Shown here piece after piece: positions 32,789-41,270 of a DNA stretch of 48,440 nucleotides. Position 1 is the first letter of the stretch. The number at the start of each line of letters is the position of its first letter. The stretch spans positions 1 to 48,440 of the forward strand of contig NZ_JABCPZ010000058.1 of NCBI RefSeq assembly GCF_013283785.1, in the 5' to 3' direction. A program made the position numbers and the translations under genes. The DNA is from Nonomuraea antri (GTDB lineage Bacteria > Actinomycetota > Actinomycetes > Streptosporangiales > Streptosporangiaceae). The notes beneath the pieces are model-generated. The model was not told where the DNA came from and did not search any database. It worked only from the letters and a program-made list of their open reading frames with translations.

Positions 32789-34440
32789 TGTTGCCGGGAT
32801 GCACACCGTGGCCCGCGCCGATCGCGGCCGGCTACCGGCGTGAGGGCCTGTGGCTCGGGGAGAGCCTCGGCGACCTGCTGAAGACCTGGGCCGGCGAACA
32901 CGGCACGCGGACCGCGCTGGTCAAGGGCGAGCTGCGGCTGTCCTACCGCGACCTGGACGCCCGCGTCGACCGCATGGCCGCCGGATTCCTCAGCCGGGGC
33001 ATCGGCCCAGGCGACCGGGTCGTGCTGCAGCTGCCGAACGTGCCCGAGTTCGTGATCGTGGCCTTCGCCCTGTTCCGGATCGGCGCCAAGCCGGTGTTCT
33101 CGCTGGCCTCGCACCGCGCCAACGAGATCAGGCACCTGCTGGAGCTGTCCGGCGCGGTCGCCTACGTCGTGCCCGGCACCTACCGCGGGTTCGACCACGT
33201 GGCGCTGGCCCGGGACATGCTGGCCGAGTCGCCGGCGCTGCGCCTGATCTTCACGCTCGGCGCGGCCGGGCCGGACCCCGCGGTCGTGCCGCTCGCCGAG
33301 GTGGACGCCGAGCCCGCGCCGCTGCCCCCGGCCGACCCGTCCGACGTGGCCTTCTTCCTGCTCTCCGGCGGCACCACCGCGCTGCCCAAACTGATCCCGA
33401 GGACCCATGACGACTACGCCTACCAACTCAGGGCCGTGGCCGAGGTGTGCGGGCTCACCGCCGCCGACGTCTACCTGGCCGCGCTGCCGGTGGAGTTCAA
33501 CTTCACCTGGGGCTGCCCCGGCGTCCTCGGCACGCTGTCGACCGGCGGCCGGGTCGTGCTCGCCGACGACCCCACCCCCGACGACTGCTTCACCGCCATC
33601 GAGCGCGAACGCGTCACGTTCACCTCGGTCGTGCCCACCGTCGCCCAGCTCTGGCTGGAGGCCATGGAGTGGGGCCCGGCGGACCTGTCCAGCCTGCGCA
33701 CGATCCAGATCGGCGGCGCCAGGCTCCAGCCGGAGCTGGCCGCCAGGATCGAGCCGGAGCTCGGCTGCCGCCTGCAGCAGGTGTTCGGCATGGCCGAGGG
33801 GCTGCTGTCGATGACCCGCGACGACGACGACCCGCAGGCCGTCGTCCACACCCAGGGCCGGCCGATCTCACCGGCCGACGAGGTGCGCATCGTCGACGAG
33901 AACGGCGACGACGTGCCCGCCGGGGTGGCCGGTGAACTGCTCACCCGCGGCCCGTACACGCTGCGCGGCTACTACCGGGCCGAGGAGCACAACCGGCGGG
34001 CCTTCACCGGCGACGGCTTCTACCGCACCGGCGACGTGGCCAGCCTGACCCCGGAGGGCCGCCTGGTCATCGAGGGCCGGCTGAAGGACGTCATCATCCG
34101 CGGCGGCGACAAGATCTCCGCCGGCGAGGTGGAGGGCCACCTGCTCGCCCACCCGCACGTCGCCAGGGCTGCCGTGGTCCCGGTGCCCGACGACTTCCTC
34201 GGGGAGCGGATCTACGCCTTCCTCGTCGCACCCGAGTCCGGCGCGGCCGGCGAGCGCCCCGGGCTGCCCGAGCTGAAGCAGGCGCTGCACCAGCGCGGGC
34301 TGGCCGAGTTCAAGCTGCCCGACCGCGTGGAGTACGTCGCGGGCTTCCCGCTCACGCCGCTCGGCAAGGTCGACAAGAAGGTGCTGGCCGCGGCGGCCAG
34401 AGACCGTAGCGCGCCCAGGGACTGGGCCGAGAAGGGATGA
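32788..34440 (+). CDS. Aryl-acid AMP ligase (salicylate/DHB type)
   Basis: ANL ligase of 550 aa resembling DhbE/EntE/MbtA. The phosphate loop is FLLSGGTTALPKLIPRTH. QVFGMAEGLLSMTRDDD and GFYRTGDVASL follow, and the catalytic Lys is in LGKVDKKVL. The aryl pocket reads PVEFNFTWGCPGVLG: the Asn that binds the 2-hydroxyl in DhbE is kept, but the usual preceding His is Phe, so ring substitution may differ from DHB. Start at the second of two adjacent ATGs (32788), 4 nt after GGAGG; the first (32785) is too close to the site. The aryl carrier protein follows directly. Confidence 0.9.
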   Translation: MLPGCTPWPAPIAAGYRREGLWLGESLGDLLKTWAGEHGTRTALVKGELRLSYRDLDARVDRMAAGFLSRGIGPGDRVVLQLPNVPEFVIVAFALFRIGAKPVFSLASHRANEIRHLLELSGAVAYVVPGTYRGFDHVALARDMLAESPALRLIFTLGAAGPDPAVVPLAEVDAEPAPLPPADPSDVAFFLLSGGTTALPKLIPRTHDDYAYQLRAVAEVCGLTAADVYLAALPVEFNFTWGCPGVLGTLSTGGRVVLADDPTPDDCFTAIERERVTFTSVVPTVAQLWLEAMEWGPADLSSLRTIQIGGARLQPELAARIEPELGCRLQQVFGMAEGLLSMTRDDDDPQAVVHTQGRPISPADEVRIVDENGDDVPAGVAGELLTRGPYTLRGYYRAEEHNRRAFTGDGFYRTGDVASLTPEGRLVIEGRLKDVIIRGGDKISAGEVEGHLLAHPHVARAAVVPVPDDFLGERIYAFLVAPESGAAGERPGLPELKQALHQRGLAEFKLPDRVEYVAGFPLTPLGKVDKKVLAAAARDRSAPRDWAEKG

Positions 34441-34447
34441 ACCAGAC

Positions 34448-34684
34448 ATGCAGACCACAGCCAACGCGAGCGCGCTGCGCGAGACCGTCGCCGCACTCAT
34501 CGGCGCCGCCCCCGAGGACATCGCCGGCGACGCCAACCTCGTCTACCTGGGCGTCGGCTCACTGGAGATGATGCGCCTGGTGACCAGGTACCGCAGACAG
34601 GGCGTCACGCTCGACTTCGCCGTCCTGGCCGCCGAGCCGACCCTCGACGCGTGGGAAAGACACCTGAGGGAGGCCGTGAGATGA
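34448..34684 (+). CDS. Aryl carrier protein (phosphopantetheinyl carrier)
   Basis: Stand-alone carrier domain of 78 aa. The phosphopantetheine attachment site is Ser38 in LGVGSLEMMRL, with the helix 2 pattern of carrier proteins. It starts 7 bp after the ligase stop and overlaps the amidohydrolase by ATGA. It most likely accepts the salicyl or aryl group from the ligase at 32788. It is small and single-domain, unlike the isochorismatase-ArCP fusions of enterobactin-type systems. Confidence 0.9.
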   Translation: MQTTANASALRETVAALIGAAPEDIAGDANLVYLGVGSLEMMRLVTRYRRQGVTLDFAVLAAEPTLDAWERHLREAVR

Positions 34685-36150
34685 GCGCGCTGCTGATCAA
34701 GGGCGGCTGCCTGTACCCGGCCGACCCCGGCGCCAGCGTCATCCCCGACGGCTCCGTGCTCGTCGCCGGCGACAAGATCGTCGCCGCCGGGCCGACCTCC
34801 GCCGTCGAGCCGCTCAGCCAGGGCGCGCGGGTGATCGACGCCCGCGGCAAGATGATCCTGCCGGGCTTCGTCAACGCCCACTGGCACGAGCTGTTCGCCA
34901 TGCGGCTGCCGTTCAAGGGCACGCTGCGGCCCCCGCACGACCGCGACGACCGGCCCGCTTTCATGGCGCTGGGCGGCGACCTCGGGCAGATCTCGGCCGT
35001 CTTCGACTCCTTCCACGACAAGATCGACCAGCTCTCGCCGGACGAGGCCGAGGCCATCGCCCGCTACTCGATGTGGACCCAGCTGCGCACCGGCGTCACC
35101 ACGCTGGGCGACGTCGGCTCGTTCAACCGCCCCGAGGCGCTCGCCTCGGCCGCCCGCCACCTGGGCATGCGCTGCATGGTCAGCACCTGGGCGAGCGACG
35201 CGGTGTGCGTGCCGGGCGAGGGCGTCTTCCGCCGTACCCGCGACGCCGACACGGTGCTGCAGCGCATCGAGGGCGTGCTGCGCGCGGCCACCGCGGACGG
35301 CGAGCTGGTGCGCGCCAGGCCGACCGCCGTCTACGGCACCAACATGACCGACGAGCTCGGCGCCGGCCTGGCCGCCCTGTCCGCCAGGTTCGACGTGCCG
35401 TTCGCCACCCACGTCGGCGCGCTGCGCCACGAGAGCGAGGCGATGCTCGCCTGCTACGGCGCCACCCCGGTACGCCGCTTCGCCGACCTCGGCCTGCTGT
35501 CGGAGCGGTTCATGGCGGTGCACTGCGCGTTCGTCGACGAGGAGGAGCGCAAGCTGCTCGTCGAGGCCGGCGCGCACATCAGCCACTCGCCCGCCAAGTA
35601 CGGCGGCGCCGGCGAGTCGACGATGACCGAGACCCGGGCCATCCCCGAGTTCCGCCGGGCGGGGCTGGACGTGTCGCTGTCCACCGACGGCGCCGCGCTG
35701 CCCGTCGGCGGCATGGCGGAGAACATGAAGATCGCCTGGCAGCTCTACAACGAGATGTACGCCGACCCGACCGAGCTGGCCCCCACCGAGGCGCTGGCCA
35801 TGGCCACCAGGATCGCCGCCCGCGGACTGGACTGGGACGACCGGATCGGCACCGTCGAGGCCGGCAAGCAGGCCGACCTGGTGCTGATCCCCGCCGACGA
35901 CTGGCGCTACCTGATCAACCCGCGCCCGCTGGAGAGCTTCCTCGCGCTCGGCGGCTCCGCCGACGTGGACACCGTCCTGGTGGCCGGTCGGGTGCTGGTC
36001 GAGGGCGGCCGGGCCACCTGCGCGGACGAGGCGGCGCTGGAGTCGGACTACCTGGAGGCGCTGGCCTCCTTCTCGGTGCGCTGCCTGGGCATCGACCCCG
36101 AGGTGGCCGCCAGGGCGACGAGCGGGAAAACCGTCAAGGGCGGAGGTTGA
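34681..36150 (+). CDS. Amidohydrolase-superfamily enzyme, probable benzoxazole cyclase
   Basis: Metal-dependent amidohydrolase of 489 aa, close in plan to chlorohydrolase/deaminase enzymes. Metal-site motifs are VNAHWHE (HxH), FATHVGALRHESEAM, MAVHCAFV and LSTDGAAL (Asp). Start ATG 34681, overlapping the carrier stop. In nataxazole, caboxamycin and A33853 clusters an amidohydrolase of this kind closes the oxazole ring from an ester or amide of 3-hydroxyanthranilate (established for that family, from memory). Its place between the ligase/carrier and the 3-HAA genes fits exactly. Simple hydrolysis or deamination remains the alternative. Confidence 0.87.
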   Translation: MSALLIKGGCLYPADPGASVIPDGSVLVAGDKIVAAGPTSAVEPLSQGARVIDARGKMILPGFVNAHWHELFAMRLPFKGTLRPPHDRDDRPAFMALGGDLGQISAVFDSFHDKIDQLSPDEAEAIARYSMWTQLRTGVTTLGDVGSFNRPEALASAARHLGMRCMVSTWASDAVCVPGEGVFRRTRDADTVLQRIEGVLRAATADGELVRARPTAVYGTNMTDELGAGLAALSARFDVPFATHVGALRHESEAMLACYGATPVRRFADLGLLSERFMAVHCAFVDEEERKLLVEAGAHISHSPAKYGGAGESTMTETRAIPEFRRAGLDVSLSTDGAALPVGGMAENMKIAWQLYNEMYADPTELAPTEALAMATRIAARGLDWDDRIGTVEAGKQADLVLIPADDWRYLINPRPLESFLALGGSADVDTVLVAGRVLVEGGRATCADEAALESDYLEALASFSVRCLGIDPEVAARATSGKTVKGGG

Positions 36151-36153
36151 GCG

Positions 36154-36927
36154 ATGCGGCACAAGACAGCCCTGATCACCGGGGCGGCGGGCGGGATCGG
36201 CGAGGCCGTCGTCCGGGCCGTGGCCGCCGAGGGCGTGGCCGTGGCCGCGCTCGACGCCAACGCGCAGGCGCTGGCCCTGGTCGTCAAGGAGCTCAGGGCC
36301 GAAGGGCACGTGGTGCGCGGCTACCCGGTGGACGTGTCGTCCAGCATGGCCGTCGACGCGGTCGTCTCGGCCGCCGAGCACGAGCTGGGCCCGATCGTCT
36401 ACCTGGTCAACGCGGCAGGCGTGCTGCGCACCGGCGCCGCGGTCGCGCTCAGCGACGAGGACTGGAGCATGTCGTTCGCGGTCAACGCGACCGGCGTGTT
36501 CCACGTCAGCCGGTCGGTGGTCCGCCGGATGATCCCGCGCAGGAAGGGCTCGATCGTCACGGTCACCTCCAACGCCGCAGGCACCCCGCGCTGGAGCATG
36601 GCCGCCTACGCCGCCTCCAAGGCGGCCGCGGCCGGGTTCACCCGCTGCCTCGGCCTGGAGGTCGCCAAGTTCGGCATCCGGTGCAACGTCGTCGCGCCGG
36701 GCTCGACCAACACCCCGATGCTCACCTCGCTGTGGGGCGACGGCGGCGACGCGCTGCGGGCCTGCCTGGACGGCACGCCGGAGACGTTCCGCGTCGGCAT
36801 CCCGCTGGGCCGGCTGGCCGAGTCCGCCGACGTCGCCGAGGCCGTGCTGTTCCTGCTCTCCGAGCGGGCGGCGCACATCACCATGCACGATCTGACGGTC
36901 GACGGCGGCGCCGCCCTCGGCCGATGA
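36154..36927 (+). CDS. EntA/DhbA-like SDR, dihydro-hydroxyanthranilate dehydrogenase
   Basis: Classical SDR of 257 aa. NAD motif TGAAGGIGEA near residue 10. Intact catalytic set: Ser in TVTSNAAG, and Tyr/Lys in MAAYAASKAA. The overall sequence resembles 2,3-dihydro-2,3-dihydroxybenzoate dehydrogenases. Next to a PhzD-like isochorismatase and an ADIC synthase it should oxidise trans-2,3-dihydro-3-hydroxyanthranilate to 3-hydroxyanthranilate. Three bases separate it from the amidohydrolase stop. Making 2,3-DHB is the alternative, but there is no separate isochorismate synthase for that route. Confidence 0.9.
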   Translation: MRHKTALITGAAGGIGEAVVRAVAAEGVAVAALDANAQALALVVKELRAEGHVVRGYPVDVSSSMAVDAVVSAAEHELGPIVYLVNAAGVLRTGAAVALSDEDWSMSFAVNATGVFHVSRSVVRRMIPRRKGSIVTVTSNAAGTPRWSMAAYAASKAAAAGFTRCLGLEVAKFGIRCNVVAPGSTNTPMLTSLWGDGGDALRACLDGTPETFRVGIPLGRLAESADVAEAVLFLLSERAAHITMHDLTVDGGAALGR

Positions 36928-36952
36928 CACGAAAGACGAGAGAGGAGGAATC

Positions 36953-37600
36953 ATGGCGATTCCGGTGATCGAGCCGTATCGCATGCCGGTCGAGGACGAG
37001 CTGCCGCGCAACATCGCGCCGTGGACCATCGATCCGGCCAGGGCGGTGCTGCTCGTCCACGACATGCAGAACTATTTCCTGCGGCCCTTCCCGCGTGAGC
37101 AGGCGCCGCTGACCGACCTGGTGACGAACGTCGCCGCGCTGCGCGCCGGCTTCGCCGCGCACGGCGCGCCGGTGATGTACACCGCGCAGCCTGGCGGGAT
37201 GAGCGATGAGCAGCGCGGCCTGCTGAAGGATTTCTGGGGTCCGGGGATGTCCAGGGACCCCGAGCACCGGTTGATCGTCGGCGGGCTCGACCCCGCCGAC
37301 GGCGACGTGGTGCTGACCAAGTGGCGGCCGAGCGCGTTCTGCCGGACCGGGCTGCTGGACCTGATGCGGGCCGCCGGACGCGACCAGTTGGTGATCTGCG
37401 GTGTGTACGCCCATGTGGGGATCTTGATGACCGCGCACGAGGGTTTCTCGCACGACATCCAGACGTTCCTGATCGGGGACGCGGTGGCCGACTTCACCCC
37501 CGACTACCACCGGATGGCGCTGGAGTACGCCTCGTCCCGGTGCTCGGTGACCATGTCCACCCGGGCCGCGCTGGCCATGCTGGGCGGAGCGGGGCGGTGA
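36953..37600 (+). CDS. PhzD-like isochorismatase
   Basis: Isochorismatase of 215 aa with high resemblance to PhzD of phenazine pathways (YTAQPGGMSDEQRGLLKDFW, QLVICGVYAHVG). Catalytic Asp37 is in LLVHDMQNYF and the Lys is in VLTKWRPSAF. It removes pyruvate from 2-amino-2-deoxyisochorismate to give trans-2,3-dihydro-3-hydroxyanthranilate. No fused carrier domain. GTGA overlap with the ADIC synthase gene shows coupled expression. PhzA/B, F and G are absent, so phenazine formation is not expected. Confidence 0.94.
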   Translation: MAIPVIEPYRMPVEDELPRNIAPWTIDPARAVLLVHDMQNYFLRPFPREQAPLTDLVTNVAALRAGFAAHGAPVMYTAQPGGMSDEQRGLLKDFWGPGMSRDPEHRLIVGGLDPADGDVVLTKWRPSAFCRTGLLDLMRAAGRDQLVICGVYAHVGILMTAHEGFSHDIQTFLIGDAVADFTPDYHRMALEYASSRCSVTMSTRAALAMLGGAGR

Positions 37601-39552
37601 GCGCGCGCACGCCGGCCGGTGACCGGCTGCTCGAACGGGTGATGGGGCCCGACGCGCCGCCGTTCGCGCTGCTGCACCGGCCGGGCGCGGGCCGGGCGGA
37701 CCTGGTCGACCTGCTGGTCGGCGAGACGGCGGAGGTCGGCAGCGTGGCCGACATCCCGCTGCCGCCGGCCGGCGGGCCGGGTCCGGGTGCCGGCTCCGGC
37801 GGCCGGCACGAGGTGCTGGCGCTGCTGCCGTACCGGCAGATCCGCGAGCGCGGGTTCGCCTACCCCGACGACGGCGCCCCGCTGCTCACGATGACCGTGA
37901 CCGACCAGGCCGAGCTGCCCTTCGCCGACGTGCTCGACCGCCTGCCCGACGGCCCCATCGAGCTGGGGGAGGGCGCGTTCGACGCCGACGACGAGGAGTA
38001 CGCGGCCACCGTCCGCCGGGTCCTGGCCGAGGAGATCGGCCAGGGCACGGGCGCCAACTTCGTCATCAAGCGGGCCTTCACCGCCGAGATCGGCAACTGG
38101 TCGACCGGCACCGCGCTGGCCTTCTTCCGCCGGCTGCTCGGCCGCGACCCCGGCTGCCACTGGACGTTCGTGATCCACACCGGCGCGCGCACGTTCGTCG
38201 GCGCCTCGCCCGAGCGGCACATCAGCCTCGACCGGGGCAGCGTGACGATGAACCCGATCAGCGGCACCTACCGGTACGGCGACTCCGGTCCCGACCTGTG
38301 CGAGCTGCTGACGTTCCTGTCCGACGCCAAGGAGGCCAACGAGCTGTACATGGTGCTCGACGAGGAACTGAAGATGATGGGCCGGGTGTGCGAGGACGGC
38401 GGGCGCGTGCTCGGCCCGTACCTGAAGCAGATGGCGCGCCTGGCCCACACCGAATACCTCATCGAGGGCCACAGCAGCCTCGACGTGCGCGACATCCTGC
38501 GCGAGACCATGTTCGCGCCCACCGTCACCGGCGGGCCGCTGGAGAGCGCCTGCCGGGTGATCAGCCGCTTCGAGCCCGAGGGCCGCGGCTACTACGCCGG
38601 GGTGGTCGCGCTGATCGGCCGCGACGAGGCGGGCGAGCGCGCCCTGGACTCGTCGATCCTCATCCGCACCGCCGACATCGACGCGGCGGGGCGGATGCGG
38701 ATCGGCGTCGGCGCGACGCTGGTGCGCGACTCCTCGGCCGCCTCCGAGGCGGCCGAGACCCGGGCCAAGGCGGCGGGCCTGCTCGACGCGCTCAACGGCG
38801 TCGGCGCCGCGCCCGCCGGGCCCGCCGGGCCCGCGGCCTGCCCGGCCGGTGATCTCAACGAGCACCCGCAGGTCCGCCGGATCCTCGACGAGCGCAACGC
38901 CCCGCTCGGCGCGTTCTGGTTCGAGGACGGCGAACGCGACTCCTACCGGATGCCCGAGCTGGCCGGTCGCAAGGTGCTGGTCATCGACGCCGAGGACACC
39001 TTCACCGCGATGGCCAGGCACATGCTGGCCGCGCTCGGCTGCGAGGTCACCGTGCACCGCTACGACGAGGACTTCCCGCTGGACGTCTTCGACGCGGTCA
39101 TCGTCGGCCCCGGCCCAGGCGACCCGCGCGACCACGGCCACGCCAAGATCGCCCGCATCAGGGAGGTGACGCTGCGGCTGCTGGAGCTCGGGGTGCCGTT
39201 CTTCTCGGTGTGCCTGGGCCACCAGGTGCTCAGCACGCTGCTCGGCCTGGAGATCGTCCGCAACCCGTTCCCCAACCAGGGCGTGCAGCGGAAGATCGGC
39301 TTCATGGGCCGCACCGAGCTCGTGGGCTTCTACAACACCTTCTCCGCCCGCAGCGCGGACGACCGCTTCACCTGCCCGGCGGCCCGCGGCGGGACGGTCG
39401 AGGTGTCCAGGGAGGCCGACACCGGGGAGATCCACGCGCTGCGCGGCCCCGGTTTCGCCTCCGTCCAGTTCCATCCCGTGTCGGTGCTGACGCACAACGG
39501 CGTGCGCATCCTCGGCGAGGTGATCGCCGACCTCCTGCGGGAGGCCGGCTGA
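37597..39552 (+). CDS. PhzE-like ADIC synthase (TrpE-TrpG fusion)
   Basis: 2-Amino-2-deoxyisochorismate synthase of 651 aa. Residues 1-415 are the chorismate-binding half (ASPERHISL, NPISGTYRYG, KEANELYMVLDEELKMM, TGGPLESACRVI). After a short Ala/Gly/Pro linker, residues 450-651 are a class I glutamine amidotransferase with nucleophile Cys in FSVCLGHQVLSTLLG and the His-x-Glu-type end QFHPVSVLT (Val-Ser where many TrpG have Glu-Ser). Start GTG 37597 in a GTGA overlap. Size and neighbours (PhzD-like, EntA-like) indicate PhzE rather than tryptophan synthesis. Confidence 0.92.
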   Translation: MSARTPAGDRLLERVMGPDAPPFALLHRPGAGRADLVDLLVGETAEVGSVADIPLPPAGGPGPGAGSGGRHEVLALLPYRQIRERGFAYPDDGAPLLTMTVTDQAELPFADVLDRLPDGPIELGEGAFDADDEEYAATVRRVLAEEIGQGTGANFVIKRAFTAEIGNWSTGTALAFFRRLLGRDPGCHWTFVIHTGARTFVGASPERHISLDRGSVTMNPISGTYRYGDSGPDLCELLTFLSDAKEANELYMVLDEELKMMGRVCEDGGRVLGPYLKQMARLAHTEYLIEGHSSLDVRDILRETMFAPTVTGGPLESACRVISRFEPEGRGYYAGVVALIGRDEAGERALDSSILIRTADIDAAGRMRIGVGATLVRDSSAASEAAETRAKAAGLLDALNGVGAAPAGPAGPAACPAGDLNEHPQVRRILDERNAPLGAFWFEDGERDSYRMPELAGRKVLVIDAEDTFTAMARHMLAALGCEVTVHRYDEDFPLDVFDAVIVGPGPGDPRDHGHAKIARIREVTLRLLELGVPFFSVCLGHQVLSTLLGLEIVRNPFPNQGVQRKIGFMGRTELVGFYNTFSARSADDRFTCPAARGGTVEVSREADTGEIHALRGPGFASVQFHPVSVLTHNGVRILGEVIADLLREAG

Positions 39553-39622
39553 CACCGCGCCGCGCACCGGCCCACGCGCCCGCATCCGCTGACCGGCCCA
39601 CCCGGCTCCCGGCGATCTCCCC

Positions 39623-39648
39623 CCGCCGCGAACCGGAACCGGCGGCGG
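39623..39648. terminator. Hairpin in the convergent gap after the ADIC synthase
   Basis: CCGCCGC (39623-39629) pairs with GCGGCGG (39642-39648) around a 12-nt loop in the 154-bp gap between convergent genes. No T-tract. Nothing else is evident in the gap. Confidence 0.35.
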
Positions 39649-39706
39649 CTGCGGGCGCCCTGGCGTGCGGGGCGGTTCGTCCCCTGGTGCGCTCGGGCCG
39701 GCCGCT

Positions 39707-40234
39707 CTAGCCGCCGGCGGCGTCGGCGAGCAGGTGTTCCGCGGTGGTGCACGGGTCGGTCCGCGGGTCGATGCCGCGCGCGTTGCAGGCCACCGTGCGC
39801 AGCAGGTCGCGGAACACCTGCCGTTGCGCCGGGCGCAGCGGGCGCAGCAGCGCGTCCTCGGCCAGCCGGACGTGCCGTTCCAGCTCGGCCAGCCGGCGCG
39901 CACCCTCCTCGGTGACGACGATCTTGCGCGCCCGCCGGTCCGCCGGGTTCAGCCGGCGTTCGACCAGCCCCGCCTCGACCAGGTCGTCGATGAGGTAGGT
40001 CATCACGGTCCTGTCGATGCCCAGGTGGGCGGCCAGCGCGCTCTGCGTGGGCTGGTCGCCGTGCACCACGGTGGACAGGATCTGGTAGCCGCGCATGGTG
40101 TGCGGCAGCGGGTCGAGCACCGGCGCGATCACGCTGTGGTAGGCGCTCAGCAGCATGCCGAGCTGCCAGCCGAAGTCTCCGTCGGCGGGCGCGGGACCCT
40201 CGTCGTGGCGGGTCTTGGCCGCTTTCGCGCTCAT
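39707..40234 (-). CDS. MarR-family transcriptional regulator
   Basis: Winged-helix repressor of 175 aa. The recognition region ALAAHLGIDRTVMTYLIDDL is followed by the wing ERRLNPADRRARKIVVTEEG, both typical of MarR. I chose ATG 40234; the frame continues to 40306, and the ATG at 40255 is a possible alternative, because no clear Shine-Dalgarno marks either. It is divergent from the LLM oxidoreductase genes across direct repeats at 40289-40318, so it probably represses them and itself. A link to the benzoxazole genes is possible, since the last of those ends only 154 bp away. Confidence 0.9.
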   Translation of the reverse strand: MSAKAAKTRHDEGPAPADGDFGWQLGMLLSAYHSVIAPVLDPLPHTMRGYQILSTVVHGDQPTQSALAAHLGIDRTVMTYLIDDLVEAGLVERRLNPADRRARKIVVTEEGARRLAELERHVRLAEDALLRPLRPAQRQVFRDLLRTVACNARGIDPRTDPCTTAEHLLADAAGG

Positions 40235-40288
40235 AGGGGAACAATACCCGGCCATGTTCTGTTCGACCATCTGTCTGTCATGCATATC

Positions 40289-40318
40289 ATCTGTGGGACA
40301 ACACATCTGCGGGACAAC
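40289..40318. promoter_or_regulatory. Direct repeats ATCTGYGGGACAAC, candidate MarR operator
   Basis: ATCTGTGGGACAAC (40289-40302) and ATCTGCGGGACAAC (40305-40318) are 14-bp repeats with 16-bp periodicity. A third partial copy (ATCTGT) lies at 40269-40274. All are in the 110-bp gap between the divergent MarR and LLM genes. Confidence 0.45.
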
Positions 40319-40344
40319 GGATAAGGCGGAAAGAGGCGTACGCC

Positions 40345-41268
40345 ATGCCCGACTACGGCCACGACCTGCTCTTCGGGTCCTTCATCACCCCTGTGAACAC
40401 CGCGCCCGACCAGGTCCTGGCGCTGGCGCGCACGTCCGAGTCCGCCGGGCTCGACCTGGTGACCTTCCAGGACCACCCGTACAACAGCGGGCTGCTCGAC
40501 ACCTGGACGCTGCTGTCCTACGTGGCCGCGCGCACCGAGCGCGTCAGCCTCTCGGCCAACGTGCTCAACCTGCCGCTGCGGCCCCCGGCCGTGACGGCGC
40601 GCGCGGCGGCCACCCTGGACCTGCTCAGCGGCGGGCGCTTCGAGCTCGGCCTGGGCGCCGGCGGGTTCTGGGACGCGATCGAGGCCATGGGCGGCCGCAA
40701 GCTGACCCCAGGCCAGGGGGTGCAGGCGCTGAGCGAGGCGATCGACATCATCCGCGGCGTCTGGGACGCCGGCGACCGCACCCGGCTGCGCGTCGACGGC
40801 GCCTACCACCGGGTCGACGGCGCCAAGCGCGGCCCGGCCCCGGCCCACGACATCGGGATCTGGCTGGGCGCGTACAAGCCGCGCATGCTGGCCCTGACCG
40901 GGGAGAAGGCCGACGGGTGGCTGCCGTCGCTGCCGTACCTGCGCGGCGGGCTGGAGGAGATCACGGCGAGCAACGCGATGATCGACGAGGCCGCGGCGGC
41001 GGCCGGGCGCGCGCCGTCCGCCGTGCGCCGCCTGCTCAACGTCGGCGGCGGCTTCGGCCCGGCGAGCGGCGGCTTCCTGTCGGGCCCGCCCGAGCAGTGG
41101 GTGGAGCAACTGGCCGCGCTGACGCTGGAGTACGGCTTCTCCGGCTACATCCTGATGGGCGACGACCCGGCCGGCCTGGAGATCTTCGGCCGGGAGGTCG
41201 CACCGGCGCTGCGCGAGCTCGTCGCGGCCGAGCGCGGCCCCGCCGGTGCGGCGCGGACGGGGGAGTGA
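40345..41268 (+). CDS. Luciferase-like (LLM) flavin/F420-dependent oxidoreductase
   Basis: LLM-class oxidoreductase of 307 aa. The TIM-barrel pattern is clear: GLDLVTFQDHPYNSGLLDTW, LRPPAVTARAAATLDLLSGG, LGLGAGGFWDAIEAMGG and ALTGEKADGWLPSLPYL. In actinomycetes this subgroup often uses coenzyme F420, but FMN cannot be ruled out. Start ATG 40345 after AAAGAGG. It is followed 2 bp later by a second LLM domain fused to a BBE flavoprotein, so it is probably one arm of a pair. The substrate is unknown. Confidence 0.9.
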   Translation: MPDYGHDLLFGSFITPVNTAPDQVLALARTSESAGLDLVTFQDHPYNSGLLDTWTLLSYVAARTERVSLSANVLNLPLRPPAVTARAAATLDLLSGGRFELGLGAGGFWDAIEAMGGRKLTPGQGVQALSEAIDIIRGVWDAGDRTRLRVDGAYHRVDGAKRGPAPAHDIGIWLGAYKPRMLALTGEKADGWLPSLPYLRGGLEEITASNAMIDEAAAAAGRAPSAVRRLLNVGGGFGPASGGFLSGPPEQWVEQLAALTLEYGFSGYILMGDDPAGLEIFGREVAPALRELVAAERGPAGAARTGE

Positions 41269-41270
41269 GC

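Noticed and set aside
30408..37600. Catechol or salicyl siderophore cluster
   Set aside because: Salicylate synthase, ligase and carrier are present, but there are no condensation or cyclisation NRPS modules, iron transporters or IdeR/Fur-type boxes that I could see.
36953..39552. Phenazine biosynthesis cluster
   Set aside because: PhzD- and PhzE-like genes are present, but PhzA/B, PhzF and PhzG are absent, and the EntA-like SDR and amidohydrolase point to 3-hydroxyanthranilate and benzoxazole chemistry.
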